Of a stretch of DNA of 64,000 bases, positions 36,188-45,309 are shown piece by piece; position 1 is the stretch's first letter, and each line of letters starts with the position of its first letter. The position numbers and the translations under genes are program-made. The stretch covers positions 1,488,001-1,552,000 of the forward strand of contig NZ_JACYFK010000001.1 in NCBI RefSeq assembly GCF_014855515.1. Reading direction: 5' to 3'. Under the pieces are notes generated by a model, which had not been told where the DNA came from, ran no database searches, and was given only the letters and a program-made list of their open reading frames with translations. Origin of the DNA: Euzebyella marina. GTDB lineage: Bacteria > Bacteroidota > Bacteroidia > Flavobacteriales > Flavobacteriaceae.

Positions 36188-37477
36188 CTACTGCCTTAAT
36201 TTGGCATACAACCAATCGTTACGCATTTCTCTTTGTTCGGGGAAGGTCCAGTGTTGCGTTTCCAAGAAAACCTTCAGCTCTTTTTTTGCCGTAATCAGAT
36301 TATAGGCCGAATACATAGATGCAGGCGGACAAACATTATCGTTATACCCCCAACTATACCAGCCTTCAGCTTTTACGAAGCGCGCGAAGTTGGCCACATC
36401 AAAGTATTTCGATACTTCGATTTTTTCGGGCTTATTGGTAAACTCATCAACAAAAATTTGAGGCCAGCCACCGGCACGGCCATGCAGAAAGCCTGTCATA
36501 TCGGATAGGGCGGGATAGAAAGCGGCCAAATAATCAATACGGTCATCTAGACCGGCGGTAACTATTGATAAGGCCCCACCTTGGCTTCCGCCGGTTACCC
36601 CAATATCTTCACCATTGAATTTATCAAGGCTTTCAAGAAAATCAACCGACCTTACACAGCCCAGATAGACCCTTCGATAATACATGTTGTCTTTGTCGTC
36701 TAGATTAAAAGTTTGGTAACCGTTTAAGGCGCCAGCTCCTAAGTTGTCGTAAACAGACTTGTCCATATTGACAGGAATACCATGAATGCCAATAGTGAAT
36801 GATACAAACCCTTCGGCTGCTTCGTTGATTTCGCCGTAATAGGGTCTTATACCCGCGCCGGGTACGTGTAGAATGGCAGGATACTTCCCTTCTTTTTTTG
36901 GCATGGTCAGAATACCATATATTTTGCCCTTTACATTATTGAGGCTAACGTGATACACATCAACCTTATCGGTACAACGTTCCGGCATTAAGGTGAGTAC
37001 GGGCTCCATAGGTATTTGCGCCAGTTCATCCTTTCCTTTCTTCCAAAACTCTTCAAAATCTTTCGGAAGGGTCGTAGTAGGCTTGATACGTTCGGGTTCA
37101 AAACCTATAGTGGTGTAAGAGCTGTATTCCTTTCCGTCTACGGTAACAGTAGCGCTACATCGTAAAAAACCCGGATGGTCAAACTTTTTCGCTTTTACGG
37201 TAGTATTGTTTTTAAGGGTAATCGAACCCTCTTTCCATAATGGCAACTCTCTATAACCGGCATCAGGCCCGATAGTATATTTTATTTCTACACCTTCTAA
37301 GGGAACTTTGTTCTTCAGAACATTAATCGAAAATTCTGCTTGTTCACCAGTGTTGTACGTCCAATCCGCTTCGCTCGGTGTAATGATTACCTCGACCAGC
37401 TGCTTGCTAGGTTGTGCAAATAAGCCTATGCAGCAGCCAAAAATGAAAAATAGGCTGGTAAGTGTTCTTAGGTTCAT
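36188..37477 (-). CDS. Secreted acetyl-xylan-esterase/cephalosporin-deacetylase-like alpha/beta hydrolase
   Basis: 429 residues. A signal peptide (SLFFIFGCCIGLFAQ) and an N-terminal beta-sandwich of about 120 residues precede the AXE1-type hydrolase domain. The nucleophile elbow is G-G-S-Q-G-G (VTGGSQGGALSIV, near residue 292), DDRIDYLAAFYPALSD follows, and the His lies near the C-terminus (ETQHWTFPEQ). AXE1 members deacetylate short acetylated sugars or cephalosporin C. The extra N-terminal domain is usual in Bacteroidota versions. It shares coupling with the DMT transporter and may supply deacetylated substrate. Confidence 0.84.
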   Translation of the reverse strand: MNLRTLTSLFFIFGCCIGLFAQPSKQLVEVIITPSEADWTYNTGEQAEFSINVLKNKVPLEGVEIKYTIGPDAGYRELPLWKEGSITLKNNTTVKAKKFDHPGFLRCSATVTVDGKEYSSYTTIGFEPERIKPTTTLPKDFEEFWKKGKDELAQIPMEPVLTLMPERCTDKVDVYHVSLNNVKGKIYGILTMPKKEGKYPAILHVPGAGIRPYYGEINEAAEGFVSFTIGIHGIPVNMDKSVYDNLGAGALNGYQTFNLDDKDNMYYRRVYLGCVRSVDFLESLDKFNGEDIGVTGGSQGGALSIVTAGLDDRIDYLAAFYPALSDMTGFLHGRAGGWPQIFVDEFTNKPEKIEVSKYFDVANFARFVKAEGWYSWGYNDNVCPPASMYSAYNLITAKKELKVFLETQHWTFPEQREMRNDWLYAKLRQ

Positions 37478-37541
37478 GGTTTAGGTCGGTTATAGTTGAA
37501 AAGTGCTACTAAGATACGAATAGCCTTCGAGTAAAAAGAGG

Positions 37542-37988
37542 TTAGTCGTTTGTTCTTGGCAACATATTTCTGATAGCACTTATTTTCCAAACGTCATCCT
37601 CCAGAACGGCTACAAAGGTGCTCCACATTTTACGTACAGTACCATCTGAATTTTTTATTTCATAACGGGCATCGATTATGGCAACGGAGGTATTTAGAAA
37701 CCTTGTTTGCTCCACTATCAACTTTCTGTCGCCCGGGTTGGCGGAAGAACTGCGCAGCATACCTTCTTTGGCTAGCTCATATCCCTTTCGCCACTCGCCG
37801 GTAGAAACCAACTGATCGATATCTTTGTTCAATATCTTGCTCAGAAGAACCGTATCTTTTTGATCTCGAGCAAGTGCGTATTGGTCAATCAGTTCGAAAA
37901 GCGGTTTTTCATTGGAGGAGGGGGTAGATTGTGCTAAGCAGTTAAAGCTAAGAACAATGAGTGCGATAAAGGATAAAATGACTTTCAT
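37542..37988 (-). CDS. Secreted NTF2-like (SnoaL/DUF4440) small protein
   Basis: 148 residues. A signal peptide (MKVILSFIALIVLSFNCLAQ) is followed by an NTF2-like cone fold: FELIDQYALARDQKDTVLLS, then LNKDIDQLVSTGEW, and a beta-rich end with MWSTFVAVLEDDVWKISAIR. DUF4440/SnoaL-like proteins bind small ligands; some are enzymes, many are not. It lies 64 bp before the esterase-like gene, on the same strand, so it could be part of that operon. Function not known. Confidence 0.75.
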   Translation of the reverse strand: MKVILSFIALIVLSFNCLAQSTPSSNEKPLFELIDQYALARDQKDTVLLSKILNKDIDQLVSTGEWRKGYELAKEGMLRSSSANPGDRKLIVEQTRFLNTSVAIIDARYEIKNSDGTVRKMWSTFVAVLEDDVWKISAIRNMLPRTND

Positions 37989-38060
37989 ACCAACTATTTT
38001 AAGGTTGAACCTAAAACCGGAAGATTTTAAATTTTAGATATATGAAAGATACTGAAAGTA

Positions 38061-41000
38061 TTATTTGTCGGCCAAGGCAGGTGCGGCCATTTTGTCAAAG
38101 GGTGCCAATGCTTGAAGAGCCTTTGCAATACTGGTAATAGCGCCAAAGGTTAACAATAACCTTAAGCCATTTCTTGTTTGTTTTTCTTTTAAAGTACAAT
38201 GTTGTGGATGGCTTTGCACAAATTGTAACACCCTAGTAAAGGTCGCACTTTGATAAAAAGCCGACTGTTGATCGGCAACAAAATAGCCGATTAGCTTACT
38301 CTTTTTCATTACTACCTTCTCAATACCTATTTGATTAGCGATCCATTTGATACGAACGGAATTCAAAAGGTCTTCAGCCTCTGAAGGAAGTTCTCCGAAA
38401 CGGTCAACGAGTTGAGATTCAAATTTTTGAAGCTCGTTCTCATCGTTAACCGAATTAAGTTCGGTATATAGATTCAAGCGTTCGGTGATGTTATTGATGT
38501 AATCATCAGGAAAAAGAAGTTCAAAATCGGTGTCAATCTGGGTTTCTTTCACAAAGACTTTTTCCTTATGCCCCTCAACCTCTTCATAAAGTTCTTTAAA
38601 CTCATTCTCTTTCAGTTCGTCAATGGCCTCCGCCAATATCTTTTGGTAGGTATCAAAGCCGATTTCGTTTATAAACCCGCTCTGTTCTCCTCCTAAAAGG
38701 TCACCAGCACCGCGAATCTCCAAATCTTTCATGGCAATATTAAAACCACTACCTAATTCGGTAAACTGTTCAAGTGCTTCTATGCGTTTTCGGGCATCGG
38801 CCGTCATTACTTCATACGGTGGGGTGATAAAAAAGCAAAAGGCCTTTTTGTTACTTCTGCCGACACGGCCTCGCATCTGGTGCAAATCGCTTAGTCCGAA
38901 GTTATTAGCGTTGTTGATGAAAATGGTATTCGCATTGGTAACATCAAGGCCGCTTTCGACAATAGTGGTCGAAACCAAGACATCAAATTCACCGTTCATG
39001 AAACTTAACATGAGTGCCTCTAGTTTCTTGCCCTCCATTTGCCCATGGCCAATACCTACTTTGGCATCGGGCACCAAACGCTGGATCATACCAGCTACCT
39101 CTTTGATGTTTTCGATGCGGTTGTGTATAAAGAAAACCTGCCCTCCTCGCTGAATTTCATACGAAACAGCATCCCTGATTACTTCTTCGTTCAATCTTAC
39201 TACCCTGCTTTCAATGGGGTATCTGTTGGGCGGCGGCGTACTAATTACCGACAGGTCTCTTGCGGCCATAAGGCTGAACTGTAAGGTTCTGGGTATCGGT
39301 GTTGCCGTGAGGGTGAGTACGTCGACGTTTTCCTTTATTGACTTTAATTTGTCTTTTACGGCTACCCCAAATTTTTGTTCCTCGTCAACGATTAACAGTC
39401 CTAAATCAGCGAACTTCACATTTTTGTTCACCAGTTGATGGGTTCCGATTATAATATCGACCTTGCCAGCGGCTAAATTCTCTAAAGTTTCCCGACGTTC
39501 TTTAGCCGTTCTAAACCGATTAAGGTAGTCGACAGTAACCGGCATATCACTTAGCCTCTCGGAGAATGTTCTAAAGTGTTGAAACGCCAAAATTGTGGTT
39601 GGCACTAAAACAGCTACTTGCTTGCCATTATCAACAGCTTTAAAAGCGGCCCTTATGGCCACTTCTGTTTTACCGAAGCCTACATCCCCACAGATGAGAC
39701 GGTCCATCGGGCGCTCGCTCTCCATGTCACGTTTAAAATCTTCGGTCGCTTTGCTTTGGTCTGGGGTGTCTTCGTATATGAACGAGGCTTCCAGCTCATT
39801 TTGCAAATAACTGTCAGGGTCATACTGAAAACCTTTTTCCAGCCTACGCTTGGCGTAAATCTTAATGAGGTCAAAAGCGATTTTCTTGACGCGCGTCTTG
39901 GTTTTTTGCTTCAGTTTCTTCCAAGCTGCCGAACCCAGTTTAAAAATCTTGGGCGGCGCACCGTCTTTGCCGTTGAACTTCGAAATTTTATGAAGGGAAT
40001 GAATACTCACATACAGAATATCACGCTCACCATACATTAACTTGATGGCCTCCTGTTTTTTTCCCTCAACATCGATTTTTTGTAATCCACCGAATTTACC
40101 TATACCGTGATCGATATGGGTAACATAATCGCCAATCTCAAGTTTGTTCAATTCTTTTAGAGTGATGGCCTGTTTTTTCGCGTATCCGTTTTTCAGTTGA
40201 AACTTATGGTAACGCTCAAAAATCTGATGGTCTGTATAACAGACAATCTTAAGGTCGTCGTCAATAAAACCTTGATAAAGTGGTAGTACAGGGGTTTCGT
40301 AATACACCTTTCGGCTTACGTCTTCAAAAATGGCATGAAAACGTTTGGCCTGCTGTTCACTGGCACAAAAAATATAATTGGTGTAACCTTTGGCCTTGTG
40401 CGCATTGAGGTCATCGATCAACAAGTTGAACTTTTTGTTGAAAGAAGGCTGAGGCTTGGTGTTAAAACTGATTTCCTCTGCATTTAGAAATAGAGATGAG
40501 GAAGTGCCCATAGAAACCAATGCCAAATCTTGAAGTTGCACTTTGAACGATTCGGAATTCAAAAAAAGCTCTTCAGGTTCCACATGTTTTACCTCTTTAG
40601 AGAGTTTGTCAAAAGCTTCACCTGCTTTCTTGTAAAAATCATCTAAACGGTCGAACAAGAAATCGGCATTCTTAATGAAAACGGTAGTTTCATTAGCAAT
40701 GTACTGTAGAAAGCTTTCGCGCCTTTCCTCTAAAAGCTTGTTCGCAACATTGGGTATTATGGTAATTTTTTCCACCTTTTCGGTCGAAAGCTGACTTTCT
40801 ACATCAAAGGTGCGTATGCTATCAACATCATCACCGAAAAACTCGATACGGTACGGTTGGTCGTGAGAAAAAGAAAATACATCAACAATACCGCCACGAA
40901 CCGAAAATTCGCCGGGTTCGGTAACAAAATCTACCCGCTTGAATCGATATTCAAAAAGAACCTCGTTTAAAAAATCAAGGGAAAGGCTATCGTCTATTTT

Positions 41001-41486
41001 GATTTTTAGGGTGTTCTTTTGAAGTTCTTTTCGGGTAACTACTTTTTCAAAAAGCGCATCAGGGTAGGTAACCACAATTGCCGGCTTTTTTCTGGAGTTG
41101 ATACGGTTAAGTACCTCGGCACGCAGTAAGACGTTCGCATTGTCGGTTTCTTCAATTTGATAGGGTCTGCGGTAACTGCCAGGGTAAAAGAGAACATCTT
41201 GTTCACCCATCAAATGTTCTAAGTCATTCAAATAATAAGCTGCCTCTTCCTTATCATTGAATATTAAAAGAAAAGGTCTTTTTGCTATCGCGAAGGCTTC
41301 TGATACGACCAGTGAAAGTGATGACCCGGTAAGTCCGTTAAGAACGGTGCTTTTTTGACCATTGGATATAGCATTTCCTAGTTTCCGGGTATTGGGAGAC
41401 TGCGCGTAGAACTGTTGGAATGCAATTTGGGTCAATCGTGAAATTTTGAGGCACAAAGATAAGCATACCTCCTGAACCGATGCCAT
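38061..41486 (-). CDS. mfd: Transcription-repair coupling factor
   Basis: 1141 residues. In order: UvrB-homology N-terminal region (VVSEAFAIAKRPFLLIFND), the RNA polymerase interaction domain (LEIGDYVTHIDHGIGKFGGL), SF2 translocase motifs (CGDVGFGKTEVAIRAAFKA for Walker A, LIVDEEQKFGV for DEEQ, TLTATPIPRTLQFSL) and a C-terminal TRCF domain. Mfd removes stalled RNA polymerase and recruits UvrA. The ATG at 41486 adds an odd Cys-rich lead of 17 residues; a TTG at 41433-41435 before TQIAFQQFYAQSP may be the natural start. Divergent from the SDR gene. Confidence 0.96.
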   Translation of the reverse strand: MASVQEVCLSLCLKISRLTQIAFQQFYAQSPNTRKLGNAISNGQKSTVLNGLTGSSLSLVVSEAFAIAKRPFLLIFNDKEEAAYYLNDLEHLMGEQDVLFYPGSYRRPYQIEETDNANVLLRAEVLNRINSRKKPAIVVTYPDALFEKVVTRKELQKNTLKIKIDDSLSLDFLNEVLFEYRFKRVDFVTEPGEFSVRGGIVDVFSFSHDQPYRIEFFGDDVDSIRTFDVESQLSTEKVEKITIIPNVANKLLEERRESFLQYIANETTVFIKNADFLFDRLDDFYKKAGEAFDKLSKEVKHVEPEELFLNSESFKVQLQDLALVSMGTSSSLFLNAEEISFNTKPQPSFNKKFNLLIDDLNAHKAKGYTNYIFCASEQQAKRFHAIFEDVSRKVYYETPVLPLYQGFIDDDLKIVCYTDHQIFERYHKFQLKNGYAKKQAITLKELNKLEIGDYVTHIDHGIGKFGGLQKIDVEGKKQEAIKLMYGERDILYVSIHSLHKISKFNGKDGAPPKIFKLGSAAWKKLKQKTKTRVKKIAFDLIKIYAKRRLEKGFQYDPDSYLQNELEASFIYEDTPDQSKATEDFKRDMESERPMDRLICGDVGFGKTEVAIRAAFKAVDNGKQVAVLVPTTILAFQHFRTFSERLSDMPVTVDYLNRFRTAKERRETLENLAAGKVDIIIGTHQLVNKNVKFADLGLLIVDEEQKFGVAVKDKLKSIKENVDVLTLTATPIPRTLQFSLMAARDLSVISTPPPNRYPIESRVVRLNEEVIRDAVSYEIQRGGQVFFIHNRIENIKEVAGMIQRLVPDAKVGIGHGQMEGKKLEALMLSFMNGEFDVLVSTTIVESGLDVTNANTIFINNANNFGLSDLHQMRGRVGRSNKKAFCFFITPPYEVMTADARKRIEALEQFTELGSGFNIAMKDLEIRGAGDLLGGEQSGFINEIGFDTYQKILAEAIDELKENEFKELYEEVEGHKEKVFVKETQIDTDFELLFPDDYINNITERLNLYTELNSVNDENELQKFESQLVDRFGELPSEAEDLLNSVRIKWIANQIGIEKVVMKKSKLIGYFVADQQSAFYQSATFTRVLQFVQSHPQHCTLKEKQTRNGLRLLLTFGAITSIAKALQALAPFDKMAAPALADK

Positions 41487-41565
41487 TCATTTTTAACGAA
41501 TTTGCATTACAAAAAACCTTAAAAAAGCTGCAACTTGCTAAGTACAATTTAACCTAATAGTAAAT

Positions 41566-42351
41566 ATGGATTTTCAATTAAAAAATAAAAAAGCACTCAT
41601 CACCGGATCAACAAAAGGAATAGGTAAAGCCATTGCCGAGACCTTGTTGAAAGAAGGAGCTGAGGTCATCATAAATGGTAGAAGCAAGGCTTCTGTAGAG
41701 AATGCTGTAAAAGAGCTTGAAAATAAAGTGACCGATGCCCAAATAACCGGTGTTGCTTGTGATTTTTCAAAATCGGAGGAAATTGAACATTTAATTAAAG
41801 AGGTTGGTGAGGTTGATATTCTCATCAATAATGTCGGCATTTTTGAGCCAAAAGAGTTTTTGGATATTACAGATGATGACTGGCATAGATTCTATGAAGT
41901 AAATGTTATGAGCGGAGTGCGAATGTCACGTGCATTTATGCCGCAGATGCTAAAGAATGACTGGGGGCGAATTATATTTATTTCTAGTGAAAGCGGAATC
42001 AATATTCCTGTTGAGATGGTGCATTACGGAATGACAAAGACCGCTCAATTGGCTATTTCTAGAGGTATGGCCGAAACCACCAAAGGCACTGGGGTTACAG
42101 TGAATGCGGTTTTACCAGGCCCTACTTTATCGGAAGGTGTAAAGGAATTTGCCGGAATCGGTGAAGAGCAATCAAAAGAAGAGGTCGAAAAAGAGTTCTT
42201 CAAGACCGAAAGGCCTTCTTCCCTTATCCAAAGATTTGCTAGTCCGCAAGAGGTGGCCAATATGGTAGCCTATATAGCCAGCCCTCTTTCTTCGGCTACG
42301 AACGGGGCCGCGATAAAAGTTGATGGCGGCGTGGTTAAAACAGCTTTTTAA
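41566..42351 (+). CDS. SDR-family NAD(P)-dependent oxidoreductase
   Basis: 261 residues. The cofactor motif is T-G-S-T-K-G-I-G (ALITGSTKGIGKAI), NNVG is at about residue 88 (DILINNVGIFEP), the catalytic Ser lies in FISSESGINIP, and Y-G-M-T-K is the active-site Tyr/Lys pair. A full-length classical SDR resembling 3-oxoacyl-ACP-reductase-like proteins; substrate not readable. It is followed after 11 bp by the flavoprotein at 42363, so the two form an operon and may share a redox route. Confidence 0.9.
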   Translation: MDFQLKNKKALITGSTKGIGKAIAETLLKEGAEVIINGRSKASVENAVKELENKVTDAQITGVACDFSKSEEIEHLIKEVGEVDILINNVGIFEPKEFLDITDDDWHRFYEVNVMSGVRMSRAFMPQMLKNDWGRIIFISSESGINIPVEMVHYGMTKTAQLAISRGMAETTKGTGVTVNAVLPGPTLSEGVKEFAGIGEEQSKEEVEKEFFKTERPSSLIQRFASPQEVANMVAYIASPLSSATNGAAIKVDGGVVKTAF

Positions 42352-42362
42352 TCTGGTAACCA

Positions 42363-43712
42363 ATGGAAGGCAAAAAGTTTGATGTATTTGTAATCGGTAG
42401 CGGTGTAGCAGGGCAAACGGTTGCCCTTAAGTGCGCCAAGGCAGGCATGCGCGTAGCCATTGCCGATAATAGAGAGTTTGGCGGTACTTGTGCCAATCGT
42501 GGTTGTGACCCAAAGAAGGTTTTGTTGGCTGCTACCGAAGCCCTTGATATGGCCCAACGATTGAAGGGCAAAGGTATTGAAGGCAACTTGAAGATAAGTT
42601 GGAAAAAACTTCAAAAATTCAAGGGTAGTTTTACCGATTCTATTCCCGCAAGAACCGAGGAAAAACTTAGGGAAGCGGGCATCAAACTCTATCATCAATC
42701 GCCCAGTTTTGAAGGTAATCAATCGCTTTTAGTGGAGGGAAAAAAGATAAAGGCCGAGAAGATAGTGGTTGCTACGGGGTACGAGCCAAGAAAATTGAGT
42801 GTAAAGGGAAGTAAGTTTTTGAAGACTAGTGATGATTTTTTAAATCTGAAAAAGCTTCCTAAAAAAATAGTTTTTGTAGGAGCTGGGTATATCGGGATGG
42901 AGTTTGCTCATATGGCCTGTAGAGCGGGATCAGATGTTACTGTTATCGACTCTGGTAAAAGGCCTTTAAAGTCTTTCGACCCTGACCTAGTTTCTGAACT
43001 GACATCGTTTTCAAAGAAAATGGGAATCGAATTCGTTTTCGGTGGCAAAATAGAATCTATAAAAAAAGGCAGGAAGAAGTTCAAGCTGATTTATAAGAAA
43101 GGAGGCCACTCAAAGGAGTTAAAAGCCGATGCCGTTTTCAATACTGCAGGTAGAGTCCCTGCTATTTCCGCTCTTGATTTGGCAAAAGGTAATGTCTCCT
43201 TTAATGAAAACGGTATCGAAACCAATAGCTATTTGCAAAGCAAATCGAATGAGTTTGTTTATGCTTGCGGTGACGTTTCCGACAACGGACTCCCCTTGAC
43301 CCCCTTATCAGGTAGGGAAGGGTATATTGTGGCCGAAAACATTTTGAAAAATAACCAGAAAAAGGTAGGCATTCCTGTTATTCCATCGGTTGTTTTCACC
43401 TTGCCCCATCTAGCTTCGGTGGGCTACTCTGAAGAAGAGGCAAAGAGCCGTTATAAAAATGTTGTGGTCAAGACCAATGATGCTACTAAGTGGTTCAACG
43501 CCAAAAGAGTAAATGCATCGATATATGCCTATAAAGTTATTTTGAACGAAAGAACAGAGGAAATTGTCGGGGCTCATCTTCTAGGTCCACAGGCTGCGGA
43601 AACTATCAATATTATGACGATGGCCATTAACCAAAAAATGAAGGCAGATGAATTACAAGCTACATTGTTTACCTACCCATCTTGGACGAACGACCTTAAA
43701 AGCATGGTCTAA
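42363..43712 (+). CDS. Pyridine nucleotide-disulfide oxidoreductase lacking the usual C-terminal His-Glu dyad
   Basis: 449 residues. FAD motif GSGVAG (VFVIGSGVAGQTVAL), redox-active pair C-x4-C in GGTCANRGCDPKKVLL (about residues 43-48), NAD(P) motif GAGYIGMEFA, and ACGDVSDNGLPLTPLSG. The interface segment where lipoamide dehydrogenases and glutathione reductases carry H-P-T-x-x-E reads FTYPSWTNDL, so the catalytic base is missing or different. It is therefore probably not a lipoamide dehydrogenase. Candidates are a low-molecular-weight thiol or metal reductase. It is cotranscribed with the SDR gene. Confidence 0.87.
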   Translation: MEGKKFDVFVIGSGVAGQTVALKCAKAGMRVAIADNREFGGTCANRGCDPKKVLLAATEALDMAQRLKGKGIEGNLKISWKKLQKFKGSFTDSIPARTEEKLREAGIKLYHQSPSFEGNQSLLVEGKKIKAEKIVVATGYEPRKLSVKGSKFLKTSDDFLNLKKLPKKIVFVGAGYIGMEFAHMACRAGSDVTVIDSGKRPLKSFDPDLVSELTSFSKKMGIEFVFGGKIESIKKGRKKFKLIYKKGGHSKELKADAVFNTAGRVPAISALDLAKGNVSFNENGIETNSYLQSKSNEFVYACGDVSDNGLPLTPLSGREGYIVAENILKNNQKKVGIPVIPSVVFTLPHLASVGYSEEEAKSRYKNVVVKTNDATKWFNAKRVNASIYAYKVILNERTEEIVGAHLLGPQAAETINIMTMAINQKMKADELQATLFTYPSWTNDLKSMV

Positions 43713-43731
43713 GAGTTCGGTAATCCTTGGT

Positions 43732-44541
43732 TTACGATGTGCTTTTACCTTTTTGTCTTTGTTGCCACTTTTTAAAGGGGTTGGTATCTCTGTTTTGATA
43801 ACCGTGTATTAAAGTTGTAACGACTAAAATTATAGCGGAGGTTAAAGCAACATTGGCAATAGTAGGGTATTCCATTCGGTGACGCATATAGATGGCAAAG
43901 AATGCCCAGATACCCACAGCGGCAAACTCCCTCATATTTCTTCTCCAAATCATTAGCAGGTTCACGCATAAGGCCACAGCTATCATAATGATGGTCCAAT
44001 TTTCTTCTGTTACCATAAAGCCTTGCCAGTCTAGCTTGGTTAGATATGCAGACACATTTGCAATACTGGCCACTGCAATCCACCCACTATACAGGCATAT
44101 AGGCCACCAGACAAACGCTATTATTTCAATAGGAGCATCCCAATTCTCCATATTGGTGTTCAAAACAATTTTTATCAAAGAGTAAAGAAGTACAAACATG
44201 ATAAGTACCGATAGGCCGGTCAGGTCAAAAACAAAAGCCAGAACCCATAGAGCATTTAGAATGTTGGCTGTAGTGAACCAGTACCCTGTACTTACTATGA
44301 AATCTTTGCTTTTCTTATCGTTGAAAGCTCTTTTAATCTGAAAAAAGCAATAGCCCAAAAGACTCAAAAAGATGATGCCCCAAATGGAAAAAGCATAATC
44401 GGCGGGAGTAAAGAGATTATCATATTTCTTACTGATTTCACCAATGGTGGTATGGTTGAACAGCTTAATTTGTGACAGGTAGTTGATGACAATTACCAAG
44501 AGCACAGAGAATAAATTAATGATTGAAAGTCTTTTGGCCAT
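43732..44541 (-). CDS. TspO/MBR-like tryptophan-rich membrane protein
   Basis: 269 residues with about eight hydrophobic segments. FTPADYAFSIWGIIF and NILNALWVLAFVF resemble the TspO pattern (F-x-P-P-x-W...W), and Trp residues are frequent (WWPICLYSGW). Classical TspO has five helices in about 160 residues, so this is a longer relative of the tryptophan-rich sensory protein type. TspO binds porphyrins; the ligand here is not known. Standalone, convergent with the flavoprotein gene. CAAAAGTA at 44559-44566 is the complement of a possible -7 box. Confidence 0.7.
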   Translation of the reverse strand: MAKRLSIINLFSVLLVIVINYLSQIKLFNHTTIGEISKKYDNLFTPADYAFSIWGIIFLSLLGYCFFQIKRAFNDKKSKDFIVSTGYWFTTANILNALWVLAFVFDLTGLSVLIMFVLLYSLIKIVLNTNMENWDAPIEIIAFVWWPICLYSGWIAVASIANVSAYLTKLDWQGFMVTEENWTIIMIAVALCVNLLMIWRRNMREFAAVGIWAFFAIYMRHRMEYPTIANVALTSAIILVVTTLIHGYQNRDTNPFKKWQQRQKGKSTS

Positions 44542-44638
44542 ATTTGGGGTGAATGGGCCAAAAGTAGATGGTATTGTTGAAGATAAAGAGCGGCATCAAC
44601 GTAAAATCTAACCTAAATACAATTTAGGACACCTAAAT

Positions 44639-45271
44639 TTATACTTTTATAACTTCTTCTCCGGCAATAACATACACTTCATCTTTATCGCTAGGTTTCA
44701 GGGTGTAGCTGCCTGTGAATTCGCCAAAGGCAGGTAGGATCATTTGGTCTTCGGTTTTAAAAAAGCAGGGCAGTTTTAATCGTTGCCTGCCTGCACCTTG
44801 CAACCGAACCGCCGGATGAATGTGGCCACATAGGTTGTAATAACCATTACGAGTCTCTGGGTGGTGGGTCAGAAGAAAATTCTCTGTCGTCAGTTCTTCA
44901 AACTGCTCAACCCCCAAACTTTCAAATTTTTCTGGGGCAATTATGTCGTGATTGCCTGTAATCAATGTGATTTTTGAAGGTGTGCGAGCCATCCAGTTTT
45001 CGAACAATACCCATTCTTTGTTTAAAGATGAATGAAAAAGATCACCCAAAAAACAGATTTCAAAAGGTTGGTAATAACTGACCAGTCGGTCTAATAGCAA
45101 ATAGTTTTTATGAACGGCGTGTCTGGGTAAGGCAGCACCAAATTTTCGAAAATGGGTCACTTTTCCTAAATGAACGTCACTGATCAATAAACAAGACTTC
45201 TCTTTCCAAAAGACAGCCCCAGAGGCGTGTAATTGAAAATTTTGATCTTTTAATTTTAGGGGATAAGACAT
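44639..45271 (-). CDS. pdeM: Ligase-associated DNA damage response endonuclease PdeM
   Basis: 210 residues from the ATG at 45269-45271; the longer frame begins with TTG and adds ten non-family residues. It has the calcineurin-like phosphoesterase motifs D-V-H (LLISDVHLGKVTHFR), G-D (FLGDLFHSS), G-N-H-D (LITGNHDII) and G-H-x-H (LCGHIHPAVRL). PdeM is the metal-dependent nuclease/phosphoesterase of the four-gene ligase-associated repair cluster. It is the last gene, 38 bp after the helicase. Confidence 0.92.
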   Translation of the reverse strand: MSYPLKLKDQNFQLHASGAVFWKEKSCLLISDVHLGKVTHFRKFGAALPRHAVHKNYLLLDRLVSYYQPFEICFLGDLFHSSLNKEWVLFENWMARTPSKITLITGNHDIIAPEKFESLGVEQFEELTTENFLLTHHPETRNGYYNLCGHIHPAVRLQGAGRQRLKLPCFFKTEDQMILPAFGEFTGSYTLKPSDKDEVYVIAGEEVIKV

Positions 45272-45309
45272 ACGAACCAATGCTCCTGAAAAACCGTTCA
45301 AAAATACGT

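Noticed and set aside
38061-41486. Mfd N-terminal extension as a real domain
   Set aside because: The first 17 residues have no resemblance to Mfd; the TTG at 41433-41435 is a reasonable start.
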